DNA of 64,000 bases from Pteria penguin (GCA_035048485.1 CM068583.1:70564731-70628730), one strand, 5' to 3'. Shown: positions 21,501 through 34,159, counted from the stretch's first letter. A program made the numbers and translations. Notes: generated by a model not told the origin, from the letters alone.

Positions 21501-22905
21501 ATACCTATGTTTATAACCTATAAATAACACTGCCATATCTATGTTTATAACCTATAAATAACACTACCATATCTATATTTAAACCTATAAATAACACTAC
21601 CATATCTATGTTTATAACCTATAAATAACACTACCATATCTATGTTTATTACTTATAAATAACACTTACATATCTCTGTTTATAACCTATACATAACACT
21701 ACCATATCTGTGTTTATAACCTATAAATAACACTACCATATCTGTATTTATAACCTATCAATAACACTACGATATCTATGTTTAAAACCTATACATAACA
21801 ATACCATACCTATGTTTATAACCTATAAATAACACTACCATATCTATGTTTATAACCTATACATAACAATACCATATCTATGTTTATAACCTATACATAA
21901 CAATACCATATCTATGTTTATAACCTATACATAACACTACTATAACTATGTTTATAACCTATAAATAACACTACCATATCTATGTTTATAACCTATACAT
22001 AACACTGCCATATCTATGTTTATAACCTATACATAACACTACCATATCTATGTTTATAACCTATAAATAACACTACCATATCTATTTTTATAACCTATAA
22101 ATAACACTACCATAACTATGTTTATAACCTATAAATAACACTAACATATCTATGTTTATAACCTATACATAACACTACCATATCTATGTTTATAACCTAT
22201 ACATAACACTACCATATCTATGTTTATAACCTATATATAACACTACTATAACTATGTTTATAACCTATAAATAACACTAACATATCTATGTTTATAACCT
22301 ATAAATAACACTACCATAACTATGTTTATAACCTATTAATAACACTACCATATCTATATTTATAACCTATAAATAACACTACCATATCTATGTTTATAAC
22401 TTATATATAACACTACCATATCTATGTTTATAACCTATAAATAACACTACCATATCTATGTTTATAACCTATACATAACACTACCATATCTATGTTTATA
22501 ACTTATATATAACACTACCATATCTATGTTTATAACCTATAAATAACACTACCATATCTATGTTTATAACCTATACATAACACTACCATATCTGTCTTTA
22601 TAACCTGTAAATAACACTACCATATCTCTGTTTATAACCTATACATAACACTACCATATCTATGTTTATAACCTAAACATAACACTACCATATCCATGTT
22701 TATAACCTATAAATAACACTACCATATCTATGTTTATAACCTATACATAACACTACCATATCTATATTTATAACCTATATATAACACTACGATATCTATG
22801 TTTATAACCTATATATAACACTACCATATCTATGTTATAACTTGTACATAACACTACCATATCTTTGTTTATAACCTATAAATAACCCTACCATATATAC
22901 ATGTA
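18487..22905. repeat. 34-bp satellite, ~4.4 kb, in the last intron
   Basis: Begins with a TA run (to about 18525) and continues as about 129 units of TATCTATGTTTATAACCTAT plus AAATAACACTACCA. Diagnostic variants recur at a distance of about 1495 bp (18671 and 20166; about 19720 and 21215). That equals 44 units and marks a large internal duplication. The array sits between the last ShK exon and the terminal exon. Confidence 0.95.
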
Positions 22906-23164
22906 TGTATATAACCTATACCAATATTGTCAAGGTGTTTCTGAAACATGTTTCTGTAAATGTTATTACAAGATTTATATGAGTCGAATAAATAAATAAA
23001 TAAATAATGACAAACAAACAAATAAATCCATTTAAAAGAAATGATAAATAAATCATGTGATTGGTAAGTATAAATGTAGTTGATATATCATCAGCTGTCT
23101 TTGATCATCCAGCCGACTAAGTATAGGGCATTTTCACTCATACTCTACATTGCTTGTTTTGCAG

Positions 23165-23313
23165 GTCTTAAAGTCAGATTTGGCGTAACAGACAGGTTTT
23201 ACCTATAGTTATTAATACACATATATATATATACATACAAAGTGTGGAGAGCTTCTCATTTATCAATATTCATCAAGTTCTATCGATCGTCAGTTGGTAT
23301 ATCATGTAATAAA
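23165..23313 (+). CDS. terminal exon: last codons, 3' UTR and poly(A) signal
   Basis: A TGTTTTGCAG acceptor is followed by G-TCT-TAA. This completes the phase-2 codon left at 18446 and stops after one further Ser (stop 23169-23171). The rest is 3' UTR with an AATAAA at 23308-23313. The fit of phase, stop and poly(A) signal supports a real terminal exon despite its tiny coding part. Confidence 0.55.
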
Positions 23314-23446
23314 CATACACAACGTACCCATATTGTTTTGTCTTTTATCTTAAACTAGTTTGTTTATCGAAAGTTTTCGAATGCATAAAATTGATCTATA
23401 GCGAATATTTGTGCATAATTCTCCAAACGAGAAATGTTTTTTTTTT

Positions 23447-25137
23447 AGCTCACCTGAGCCAAAGGCTCAAGTGAGCTATAGTCATAGTGCGCCGTCCGTC
23501 GTCGTTGTTAACTTTTTCGACTTCTTCTCTGGAACTACATTGCAGATTTGGATCAAACTTTGTGTAAATGATGTACTCAAGGTCCCCTACTAATATTGTG
23601 TTTGGGATCCAGATTCCCTCGGGGGTTGATCCAGGGCGGGACCAAAAGTGCCCAAAAGGGTACCCCTCTTCAAACATCTTCTTCTCCAGAACCAGTATAT
23701 AAATGGGGAAACTAATTGCATTTCAACAATCTATAAAGATGGGTTTTTAAAAATTGTGTTCGGGGTTAAGATCCGTCAAATAGAAATTTACGCTTTTGAC
23801 GTGTTTCTGGACTTAGTCATTTCAATGAAGAAAAGTGTCATGTTTTTCAGTTAATTGATATTGATGATTTCTTAATGACTATTTTGATCATAATTGTGGT
23901 AAGGAATATTATTGTGAAAGAATTTTGTCATTATCTCAATTTTGGGATTTTTTATGAATTTTTTAAGACTTCCAAAAAAAAGGGGGGGGGGGGGGGGAGT
24001 TGGCCATTTTTCACATTTTCAACTTTTTCTACAAAACTGTTTGAAGGATTTTAATAAATCTTGGTAGAAATAAGTCACTTATGATCCTCTTCAAATTCTC
24101 TTGTTTTCGTCCAGACCTCTTTACAGCTGGCGCCACCATAGTTAAAAGTAGGTTACAAAAGAGTTCCCTCCTTTAACAATATTCTTTTTCATACGGGCTG
24201 AATACAGAGACAAACAGAATGCATAGAAATGATCTAGAGGGATGAGTGAAGACGTATTGTCATTTTGGTTCCCTTCCAAAATCAAATTTTTGAATTTTTT
24301 TTCGACATTTCTTTGGACTTGGTGATTCAATGCAGAAAAAAAAGTGTAATATTTCCTAGTTAATTGATAATGATGATTTCTTATGGACTATTGTGATCAT
24401 AATTATGGTAAGGATTGTTACTTTGAAAGAATTTTGTCAATATCTCAATTTTTGGATTTTCTATGAATTTTTTAAGACTTCCAAATGAGGGTGTATAGGA
24501 ACAATTCAATCACATTTTTCACTTCTGCTGTTATACCACATGAAAGATTTTAATGAAACATGGAATACATGAAGTACTAAAGGTCCTCTATCAATTTGGT
24601 AAATTTCTTCCAAATTGGTTAACAGATAATGTCACCATGTCTAAAAAGCAGTTCTCACAATGGTACATATACCACTTGGTAATTGAAATATGGAGAGTAG
24701 CAGTTCAAATCCAGCTGTGGTCAAAATTTTTTTTTTCATTTCTTTACACATCTAAATAAGATTTTAGATGTTTCTCAACACTCAACATATGAAATTAGGC
24801 AATTTTAAGTTAGATCTGGACAATATTTGAAACAATTGTTGTTCATGACCCAGACTTGAAATCAGTCAACAAAAGGCCCCACCTAAAGAAAATGACTAAC
24901 TTGTTGCCCTGAATGACTTCTTGCAGAGACAAAGGAAATGCTTAATATCAAAATCACCTGAATGGATGTGCAAAAAAGTGTTGTTTTTTTTTCTAGCCTG
25001 AAATAAAATTTGACATATTTTCAACATCTGTGTTGACTTAGTCACATTAATGCAAAAATAAATGAATTCTTCCTTCATGCATGACTGATCATCTAGGTAC
25101 TCAGGTGAGCGATATAGGCCCACTTGGGCCTCTTGTT
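23447..25137 (+). mobile_element. non-coding repeat element with terminal hairpin, copy 1
   Basis: The left end is a hairpin, AGCTCACCTGAGCC then GGCTCAAGTGAGCT, followed by TCATAGTGCGCCGTCCGTCG. The right end contains CTCAGGTGAGC and GGCCCACTTGGGCCTCTTGT. The interior is AT-rich with a C/G homopolymer (about 23982-23998) and no credible ORF. The same element lies in reverse orientation at 25441-28316, so the ends are defined by comparison. No transposase or reverse transcriptase is encoded, so it must move in trans. Its class is uncertain. Confidence 0.8.
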
Positions 25138-25440
25138 TAATTTTTGCATTTGTCATTCAATAATTAATTCATTGTACAATGTAAAAATATTTTCAGAGGA
25201 GTGAAAATGCAAATAACGTTCTCAAAAACTTTCTATGAAATTGATATTATTATTATGAAGCAAAATGCCAACTTCACCGACAATATGGCGGAACATGGAA
25301 GACTTCGATTAAATTTCATGCATTCGAAAATATCTATTGCTGTTGCTTTTTAATGTCACTAAACCGCAAATGTACTCAAGGGGAACCGACCAATGGATGA
25401 ATATGCGCAATTGTCTTTCTACTTTCTACACATTTCAAAT
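25138..25440. other. spacer between inverted element copies
   Basis: About 300 bp of AT-rich single-copy-looking DNA forms the loop of the inverted pair. It contains GCAAATAACG- and GAAATTTCATG-type sequence but no exon or repeat that I could recognise. Confidence 0.5.
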
Positions 25441-28316
25441 AACAAGAGGCCCAAGTGGGCCTATATCGCTCACCTGAGTACCTAGATGATCAGTCATGCA
25501 TGAAGGAAGAATTCATTTATTTTTGCATTAATGTGACTAAGTCAACACAGATGTTGAAAATATGTCAAATTTTATTTCAGGCTAGAATAAAACACAACAC
25601 TTTTTTGCACATCCATTCACGTGATTTTGATATTAAGCATTTCCTTTGTCTCTGCAAGAAGTCATTCAGGGCAACAAGTTAGTCATTTTCTTTAGGTGGG
25701 GCCTTTTGTTGACTGATTTCAAGTCTGGGTCATGAACAACAATTGTTTCAAATATTGTCCAGATCTAACTTAAAATTGCCTAATTTCATATGTTGAGTGT
25801 TGAGAAACATCTAAAAACTTATTTAGATGTGTAAAGAAATGAAGAAAAAAAATTTCTCCATATTTCAATTACCAAGTGGTATATGTACCATTGTGAGAAC
25901 TGCTTTTTAGACATGGTGGCATTATCTGTTAACCAATTTGGATAAAAATTTACCAAATTGATAGAGGACCTTTAGTACTTCATGTATTCCTTGTTTCATT
26001 AAAATCTTTCATGTGGTATAACAGCAGAAGTGAAAAATGTGATTGAATTGTTCCTATACACCCTCATTTGGAAGTCTTAAAAAATTCATAGAAAATCCAA
26101 AAATTGAGATATTGACAAAATTCTTTCAAAGTAACAATCCTTACCATAATTATGATCACAATAGTCCATAAGAAATCATCATTATCAATTAACTAGGAAA
26201 TATTACACTTTTTTTTCTGCATTGAATTACCAAGTCCAAAGAAATGTCGAAAAAAAATTCTAAAACTTGATTTTGTAAGGGAACCAAAATGACAATACGT
26301 CTTCACTCATCCCTCTAGATCATTTCTATGCATTCTGTTTGTCTCTGTATACAGCCCGTATGAAAAAGAATATTGTTAAAGGAGGGAACTCTTTTGTGAC
26401 CTACTTTTGACTATGGTGGTGCCACCTGTAAAGAGGTCTGGACGAAAACAACAGAATTTGAAGAGGATCATAAGTGACTTATTTCTATCAAGATTTATTA
26501 AAATCCTTCAAACAGTTTTGTAGAAAAAGTTGAAAATGTGAAAAATGGCCACCCCCCCCCCCCCCCCCTTTTTTTTTTTGGAAGTCTTAAACGTAAAATT
26601 CCTAATTTCATATGTTGAGTGTTGAGAAACATCTAAAAACTTATTTAGATGTGTAAAAAAAAAAAAAAATTTTTTGACCACAGCTGGATTTGATCCGCTA
26701 CTCTCTATATTTCAATTACCAAGTGGTATATGTACCATTGTGAGACCTACTTTTTAGACATGGTGGCATTATCTGTTAACCAATTTGGATGAAATTTACC
26801 ACATTGATAGAGGACTTTTAGTACTTCATATATTCCATGTTTCATTAAAATCTTTCATGTGGTTTCGTAGAAAAAGTTGAAAATGTGAAAAATGGCCAAC
26901 CCCCCCCCCCCCCCCCCTTTTTCTTGGAAGTCTTAAAAAATTCATAAAAAATCCAAAAATTGAGATAATGACAAAATTCTTTCACAATAATATTCCTTAC
27001 CACAATTATGATCAAAATAGTCATTAAGAAATCATCAATATCAATTAACTGAAAAACATGACACTTTTCTTCATTGAAATGACTAAGTCCAGAAACATGT
27101 CAAAAAAGCGTAAATTTCTATTTGACGGATCTTAACCCCGACACGATTTTTAATAACCCATCTTTATAGATTGTTGAAATGCAATTAGTTTCCCCATTTA
27201 TGTACTGGTTCTGGAGAAGAAGATGTTTGAAGAGGGGTACCCTTTTGGGCACTTTTGGTCCCACCCTGGATCCACTCCTGAGGGAATCTGGATCCCGAAC
27301 ACAATTTTAGTAGGGGACCTTGAGTACATCATTTACACAAAGTTTGATCCAAATCTGCAATGTAGTTCCAAACAGTTTTGTAGAAAAAGTTGAAAATGTG
27401 AAAAATGGCCACCACCCCCTTTTTTTTCTGGAAGTCTTAAACGTAAAATTCCTAATTTCATATGTTGAGTGTTTAGAAACATCTAAAAACTTATTTAGAT
27501 GTGTAAAAAAAAAAAAAAATTTTTTTGACCACAGCTGGATTTGATCCGCTACTCTCCATATTTCAATTACCAAGTATTATATGTACCATTGTGAGACCTA
27601 CTTTTTAGACATGGTGGCATTATCTGTTAACCAATTTGGATGAAATTTACCACATTGATAGAGGATTTTTAGTACTTCATATATTCCATGTTTCATTAAA
27701 ATCTTTCATGTGGTTTTGTAGAAAAAGTTGAAAATGTGAAAAATGGCCAACCCCCCCCCCCCCCTTTTTCTTGGAAGTCTTAAAAAATTCATAAAAAATC
27801 CAAAAATTGAGATAATGACAAAATTCTTTCACAATAATATTCCTTACAACAATTATGATCAAAATAGTCATTAAGAAATCATCAATATCAATTAACTGAA
27901 AAACATGACACTTTTCTTCATTGAAATGACTAAGTCCAGAAACACGTCAAAAAAGCGTAAATTTCTATTTAACGGATCTTAACCCCGAACACAATTTTTA
28001 ATAACCCATCTTTATAGATTGTTGAAATGCAATTAGTTTCCCCATTTATGTACTGGTTCTGGAGAAGAAGATGTTTGAAGAGGGGTACCCTTTTGGGCAC
28101 TTTTGGTCCCGCCCTGGATCCACCCCTGAGGGAATCTGGATCCCGAACACAATTTTAGTAGAGGACCTTGAGTAGATCATTTACACAAAGTTTGATCCAA
28201 ATCTGCAATGTAGTTCCAGAGAAGAAGTCGAAAATGTGAAAAAGTTAACGACGGACGACGACGACGGACGGCGCACTATGACTATAGCTCACTTGAGCCT
28301 TTGGCTCAGGTGAGCT
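25441..28316 (-). mobile_element. non-coding hairpin-ended element, copy 2, inverted and internally duplicated
   Basis: This is the reverse complement of the 23447-25137 element, from AACAAGAGGCCCAAGTGGGC to the terminal hairpin at about 28287-28316. It is about 1.2 kb longer. A block of about 850 bp is present twice in tandem (for example GGAAGTCTTAAACGTAAAAT at 26580 and 27431), each copy starting near a poly-C/poly-T tract. With copy 1 it makes a 4.9 kb inverted repeat. Confidence 0.8.
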
Positions 28317-28320
28317 AAAA

Positions 28321-28670
28321 AAGGACGGCAAAAATGACACGGTGACGGATTCTATAAAACGACGAGTTACCAACACAGTGACGGATTCTGGATGGCCACG
28401 AGCTACCGATCTGTGACGGATCGTAAACGGCGACAAGTTATCAACATGGTAACGGATCATGAACATCGACAAGTTACCGACATTGTGACGGATCATAAAC
28501 GGCGACAAGTTATCAATATGGTGACGGATCATGAACATCGACGAGTTACCGACACTGTGACGGATCATAAACGGCGACAAGTTACCAACATGGTGACGGA
28601 TCCTGGACATCGACGACTTGAGGACACGGCGACGAGTTACCGATACAATGAGTTGATCTCCACCTTGATC
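28321..28670. repeat. 36-bp minisatellite
   Basis: About nine alternating units contain GACGGATCATAAACGGCGAC and AAGTTACCAACATGG. The first units directly abut the hairpin end of the upstream element. The 36-bp period gives a chance plus-strand frame. Confidence 0.85.
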
Positions 28671-28690
28671 ACCACATAGTATGATGAAAA

Positions 28691-28755
28691 GCAAAATTAA
28701 AAACTTACATAAACGTGATCTACAAATCCTAAACCACGTAGTCTACATAAACATT
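28691..28755. repeat. left remnant of the 38-bp array split by the retrotransposon
   Basis: GATCTACAAATCCTAAACCA and GTCTACATAAACATT match the unit of the large array at 35260-36300. The LTR element was therefore inserted near the left end of that array. Confidence 0.85.
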
Positions 28756-28876
28756 TGTGCGACTTTGGCAAGTTATATCTTTTATTCCGGAAAATATGCT
28801 AAACATGAACATATCAAAGTGGTAACGATTCAACTGTTCCGGAATACTGTGATGGTTGTTAATGTTATACAGAACA
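28756..28876 (-). repeat. 3' LTR (121 bp)
   Basis: Runs TGTGCGACTTTGG to ATACAGAACA on the plus strand, so TG...CA on either strand. It differs from the other LTR only near 28866 (TTAATGTTATAC versus TTAATTTTATAC). That change falls in the TATA-like stretch when read on the minus strand. Confidence 0.92.
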
Positions 28877-28890
28877 TCCGCCCCCTTAAC
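28877..28890 (-). other. polypurine tract
   Basis: On the minus strand the sequence just before the 3' LTR is TTAAGGGGGCGGA, a purine-rich run in the position of the plus-strand primer. Confidence 0.7.
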
Positions 28891-29588
28891 AAAATTGGCA
28901 CTGTAAAGACAATTTTGAATGAACCATCACGATATTCCGTATACAATTTCCAATAATGCATGGTACATGTATGTCATATATTGAGCAATGGTAGCAAACA
29001 AAGTAACAGATGCGAAATGCACTATAGTGACATTGTAACTATACATATAAGTACAAATGTATAGAAATTTAGCTGATGGTACTCCACAAGTGGTTTAACA
29101 TTTGATGAAATCAAACAATTTACAACAGTGTTGCAAAAACTCACTATAAGTTTTACCCATACATAGCATAAACACACAATACACATCCTAAATTACTCAA
29201 TGACTAGATGGACACAACTAAAGCATGTATGAATTAGTATATGCAAGAACCTACCGGCAGTCACTAAAGTCTGCTGATTCCAGTATAAAAGGGAAATAAC
29301 TCTTATTCAATGTCTCAACTTCTCATACATTTTGAAACAAAAATCAAAACACAAAATCTTGAACCATGAACAAGATACAATTTGAAACATTACCTAAAAC
29401 TTCTGGGGCAAGTTCATCCCAAATATCTAATTTGAAAGTCATTTGGCTAAATAACTTCATACACAATACCACTTGATATAGAATATACATGTACCTTAAT
29501 ATACACTGTAAATGTTCATATATATATTTAACTAAGATGCAAAGTACCCTGCTATAATCTGTATCTTTACTGAAGGATGGGAGGGGGG
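28891..29588 (-). other. 3' non-coding part of the retrotransposon
   Basis: About 700 bp between the end of the last coding frame and the polypurine tract. It is AT-rich with no ORF resembling env or another accessory gene. Confidence 0.6.
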
Positions 29589-30362
29589 TTAGACTTGACT
29601 ACCCTTTTTGTTTTTGGCGACATCCCACGAAATCCACATTGCATTCTGCGCAGGTTCACCAGAAAATTGAACTAGATAGGAGGTCCTATTGTTCAGAGTC
29701 CTCTGTCCAATTACACGCTTGACCTTGTAGTACTGCCCAGTGTCAGAGCATCCCGAAGTCAGAGAACTAATATGATCTGAATCACGGAAACAAAGTGGTT
29801 TCCTATGAATACGGACTGGACGTTTCGGTTTAGTGCCTGGTGATGCTGGCCGCATATTGGTATCACCAGACACAGTGTCAGTTCGAATATCTGATGAATG
29901 ATGGTCCGTCGGAGTAGCAACATGGACTGTGACCGTCTGAGTAGAATTATCGGAAACTCTAGGTTTCAAGTCCTTCCTTGTGGTAACAGGTCCCATAAGA
30001 TATGGCAAAGGTGAAAGTTGACGTACATATGCCATTTTGAGTCTATTGATGTGTACCGGATCCTCAGAAACAGGTTTTCCATCTTTGTCCATTAGAAGAA
30101 CCCTATGATCAGAGATAACAGATTGTACAACATGTGGTCCAGTGTATTTGGGTTGTAGTTTCTGACCTGGTCCCGATGGTTGACTGGCGAGGTAAACATA
30201 GTCACCGGCAGTTAAGTGTAACAAATGAGACTGTGTGTTTGCACGATTCACCATGTTGGATTTGGACTTTTCGACATTTTGACGAAATTGTTGACGGACT
30301 TCATCTAACCTCTGTAAAAAGTTTTGTACATACTCCTGAACATCTACAGGCTGACTTGTCAA
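29589..30362 (-). pseudogene. integrase C-terminal region with GPY/F-like and chromo-like motifs (out of frame)
   Basis: A 257-codon frame follows the integrase core but in a different frame. Near residue 68 is KLQPKYTGPHVV, the GPY/F-type motif of Gypsy integrase C-termini. Residues about 210-247 (YYKVKRVIGQR, then YLVQFSGEP and MWISWDVAKN) resemble a chromodomain, which in chromo-bearing Gypsy elements directs integration to chromatin. The region between is Ser/Thr/Pro-rich. The frame overlaps the integrase stop by four bases and opens with TTG, so a frameshift has separated it from pol, unless programmed shifting occurs. Confidence 0.75.
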
Positions 30363-32743
30363 TCCTGCGTAGCTTCTTCAGCTAGAAGAGGAAATTTCGG
30401 CCGACATCCGAAGATAACCTCAAAAGGGGAATAACCCGTGCTAGAGTTCACACTTTGATTAATAGCAAAAACCACTGAAGACAGATGAACATCCCAATCC
30501 CTCCGTTTCACATCCACATATGGGGTCAACCTCTCTTCTAATGTCTTATGCACTCTTTCACATGCACCAAGGCAGTGGTGAGCAAAACTCGGTGTGAATT
30601 GTTGCACAATGCCCATACGTTTGCAAACTTCCCTGGTCACTGCAGCTATATTTTCTGATCCATGATCACTCAAGATGGTATCGCAAACTCCAAATGTTGT
30701 GAAAAGGCTATACATCGCCTCGGAAACAGTAATTGCATCTTTGTTCGGAATGGGCACAGCAAAAATAAACTTGCTCAGCATACAAGTTGCGGTAAACACA
30801 TGCAAGTTTCCCTTGTACGAAAGGGGAAGAGGTCCAAGTAGGTCCATTTGTAATGCCTCAAACGGTTTCAGGGGTGTAGGGTATGACACAATCCCTGCCT
30901 TAGTTGGTACCTTTGTCATCTTGCGAGCCTGACAATTGTGGCATGATTTGACGTAATCACTGACACGCATAGCCATTCTAGGAAAGAAGTAATGTTCCTT
31001 GACGCGGTCAAGAGTATCCGTTATGCCACCGTGAGCAGACATTGGTGTTTCATGATAGATTTGAATCACAGTTTGTATGAGTGATTCTGGCACAACCACT
31101 TGATACTGAGTATGTCCTTGCACGCGCTTCGACTTGGCTTGTTTACGATGGAGCAAAATATTGTTTGATACTATGTAGTCCGATGCTTGCAGAAGTATTC
31201 GCCGTGACAGCTTCTGCGACCGAGGTAAACGATCATCCACAAGGTAGTATAAGATGTGTCGGATGTATGTATCCATGCGTTGTAACGCAACTATGTCTTT
31301 CAAGTTTTTATTACTCTTAGCAAGAAGCTCACGCGTAAGATCGGAAACAGCTCTTTCGTCTAAGTCACTTGAATGACTGCTACTGTCAATATTACGGATT
31401 TCCACAACAGATTCGGAATGAACGGTATCCTCAATGTGAGATATTGGATGCGCGTTAATGTCACCTATATGAACAGTAGTGTCTCTATCACTAGTACATG
31501 ACAAGTTTCGGTTGGTTTCACTATCACCAGTAGTTGACACGTTTCGGTTGGTTTCGCTGTCAATAGAATATGCACTAGCAGCCTCTAATGTGACATCAGT
31601 ATCGGGCCAATACACAGTGTGCGTACTAACAGCGGTGTCAGTAGAGCTGTTGTCCAAGCGATCACTACGAGTGTTAGTAATGCTTGTTTGTACAAGATTA
31701 TCGCACACTACAGTGTCAGTCTCATTATTTCTAACTGAATGGCAAGATGCTTTGTTAGTTTTATTTTCAACATCACAAACTGAAATGGCATGCGCGTTCG
31801 GATGTTTCACATATGTAGCAGGAGAGCGCATCCTAGATGCATGAGTACGTCTGACAATCTTACAGCGTCCTTCCTTCAACGGTACATCTAGGTGTTCGTC
31901 AGTGTCAGCATCGTATCCAAGGTCACCGTCAAGCTGAGGTGTAATAAGAGCAATTCCATTAACTTCCTCTACTGGTGACTGAAAACATGAAGGAAGAGAC
32001 TGGCCATCCGGAAGTAATATCCTTCCTGAATGCTCGTTGACATACGGGAAGAACTGATCCTCAGCATCCGGGCTATCGAAATCATCATCACGGTTATGTG
32101 GTATATTTCGCGACAAAGCGTCAGGTACACACATTTCCTTTGCAGGCTTGTACTTAATATCAAACGTAAATTCCTGCAGTATAGCAAGCCATCGTTCATA
32201 AATAGCGCCTTTTAATTGTTTCTGATAGAGCGGTTTAAGCGCCTGGTGGTCACACTCTACAACAAAACGAGTTCCACGTACATATGATGCGCACTCTAGA
32301 ACCGCGTATGTCATACCTAACGGTTCTAACTTTGTTGGTCCATAAGAACGTTGGTATTTTGATAAACCTTTGGACCCAAATCGAATCACTCGCACTTCAT
32401 CCTTTTCATGTGCAGTAGGGTGCAGCTGATATAACATGAAGCCTATGCCCCTGCTAGAGGTGTCGACAGCGATACGGAACGGCAAATCAAATCGCGGATA
32501 GGCTAGTATCGGCGCACGTGTCAACTGAGACTTAAGGTGTTCGAATGCCATTTGGTGTTCTTTTCTCCACTGAAAACGCACACTATTTTTCAAGAGAAAG
32601 TTAAGAGGGTCTGCTATGTCTGCAAAGGCAGAAATGTACTTTCGGAACCACCCTACTAAACCTAAGAAACGTCGCAATTCCTTCTTGGAAGTTGGAACAG
32701 GGAAATCCTCAATGGCCTTAACTCTGTCAGGTGGTGGGCTCAA
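30359..32743 (-). pseudogene. pol fragment: RT thumb/connection, RNase H, integrase
   Basis: A 794-codon open stretch, in frame upstream to about 32815. Residues 16-37 resemble the conserved end of Gypsy RT (ELRRFLGLVGWFRKYI). RNase H follows with Asp94 (AVDTSS), Glu140 (TKLEPLGM), Asp165 (ECDHQAL) and Asp208 (PDALSR). A long acidic/Ser/Thr linker (about 212-470) precedes integrase. The integrase has a zinc-binding HHCC set (His564, His571, Cys601, Cys604) and the catalytic triad Asp634, Asp693, Glu729, with 35 residues between the last two. The integrase residues are all present, but the ORF is cut off from RT upstream and from the C-terminal tail downstream by frameshifts. The linker is unusually long. 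Confidence 0.9.
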
Positions 32744-32811
32744 ACCATCTTTGGATATAACGTGACCTAAGAACAGACATTCCTTTTGTGCAAATTTACA
32801 CTTACGAGGAT

Positions 32812-33051
32812 TTATTTAAGCTTTAATCCCGCATCTGCAAAACGCGTGAACAACTCCGTTAAGTCTTTCATATGAGAGTCAAATGTATCGGACACAATTA
32901 TGACGTCATCCAAATAGCAGAGTGCCGACTTAAATGTAAGGCCACTAAGCACTCGGTCCATTAGTAACTGAAATGAGTTCGGAGCTGTGCTTAGTCCCAT
33001 CAGAAGCCGTCGGAACTTGTACGTGCCAAAACAAGTATTGAAGGCACACAA
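32812..33051 (-). pseudogene. reverse transcriptase palm fragment, truncated
   Basis: A 79-codon frame carries the catalytic YLDD box (residues 46-49, in CYLDDVIIVSD), preceded by YKFRRLLMGLSTAPNSFQ, the usual FG-L-NAP-F block. The earlier RT motifs, including the first catalytic Asp region, are not found anywhere upstream. The frame begins abruptly where the protease frame ends. A stop caused by a small insertion near 32812-32818 separates it from the rest of pol. This copy therefore lacks a complete RT. Confidence 0.85.
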
Positions 33052-33950
33052 TTGGCTTCACAATTGTCATTTGATTCCTGTGAATGTGTACCCTTAATAT
33101 CATGTTCATAACAACAAATATCAGAGTCACTATTTTTCAACTTATTACATGTACGTATCCCAGCATTTACATTGTTACAATGATGTACTCTAAAATCATG
33201 ATAAGATGTACAAGCAGATTTCATATAATGAACAGTCAATGAATAATTAACAGGTGTGAGCTCTGCTAATTTAAACCCTCTGGGTACAGATATCATCTTG
33301 TCTGTAACATTAAGAATTTTGACAGGTATGGTATTCACTACTAATACTGTCACCAGAGCTCTAGCTAACAACAACCCAGTTTTAGCAAGTGCTGTACTAC
33401 CATTACAAATACCTTGAGTACCTATCCTGACAGACAATGGAACTTTCACAAAGTACACACTCTCTGTATTGGGAGATATGTCAAATGCATGTGTATTTCT
33501 CACAGAATGATTAAACGAAATAGAGTTATCAGCAAAATTTACCTGAACTTTCTTACACTTCAAATATTGCATACCCAAAATAAGAGGATGTGAAGTGTTT
33601 TCCATGACATATACTCTGAGTTTCATTTTACCTGATGGCAATTTCGCTTTTACAAAACATGTACCCAAAATTTCAACAATGTCATTATTTGCAACAATAA
33701 CCTTAGTACCTTCAGTACTTTGAATCAAAGATGTATGACAATCATTAGGCAATGAATTGAAAAGTTTGCTTGACATGACATTAATAGAACTACCACTATC
33801 TACAAGTGCAGATATTTTCATATGATGAATAGAAACATTTAAATACATAAATTCACAATCACCATCTTCAGAACAAGCATCATCACTGGTAACGGATTCA
33901 CATTCTGTTGGATCTTCGAAAGAGTGTTCACTGTCACTTAAACGTTCCAT
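33000..33950 (-). pseudogene. retropepsin-like aspartic protease region
   Basis: A 316-codon ORF starts with ATG at 33948-33950 and an acidic Ser/Glu/Asp N-terminus. The active-site triad is at residues 51-53 (ISALVDSGSSINVMS). A later block, HPLILGMQYLK, corresponds to the flap/C-terminal ILG motif of retropepsins. The C-terminal 150 residues have no domain that I recognise. The last codons run out of frame into sequence that encodes RT in another frame, marking the deletion and frameshift point. Confidence 0.85.
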
Positions 33951-34037
33951 CTAAAGGCTCTCTCGTGGCCGACCGTGCCATTCGACCGAGCCCTTCTGGT
34001 TTTCCGGATTTTCTGAGCTTGGTGTCAGAAACTGTGT

Positions 34038-34159
34038 GCAATCAGATGCTGGATGTCCATTTTGACGACATATCTGACAACTGGTACCGGTTTTGGTGCA
34101 TCCCGTCCTGCCCAGCAACATTCTGCTTTCCGATGACCTTGACGTCTACATGAATAACA
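34038..34159 (-). pseudogene. nucleocapsid zinc knuckles, out of frame with each other
   Basis: Two CCHC knuckles are visible on the minus strand: CYSCRRQGHRKAEC (34118-34159) and CQICRQNGHPASDC (34038-34079). They lie in different frames, and the first is out of frame with the gag ORF that ends at 34146. At least two frameshifts therefore affect the gag C-terminus. CCHC knuckles bind genomic RNA in Gypsy Gag. Confidence 0.85.

Noticed and set aside
24896..25682. Matching minus- and plus-strand ORFs (MGLYRSPEYLDD type) as a duplicated gene
   Set aside because: They are the two arms of the inverted non-coding element; the frames are short, lack motifs and contain only element sequence.
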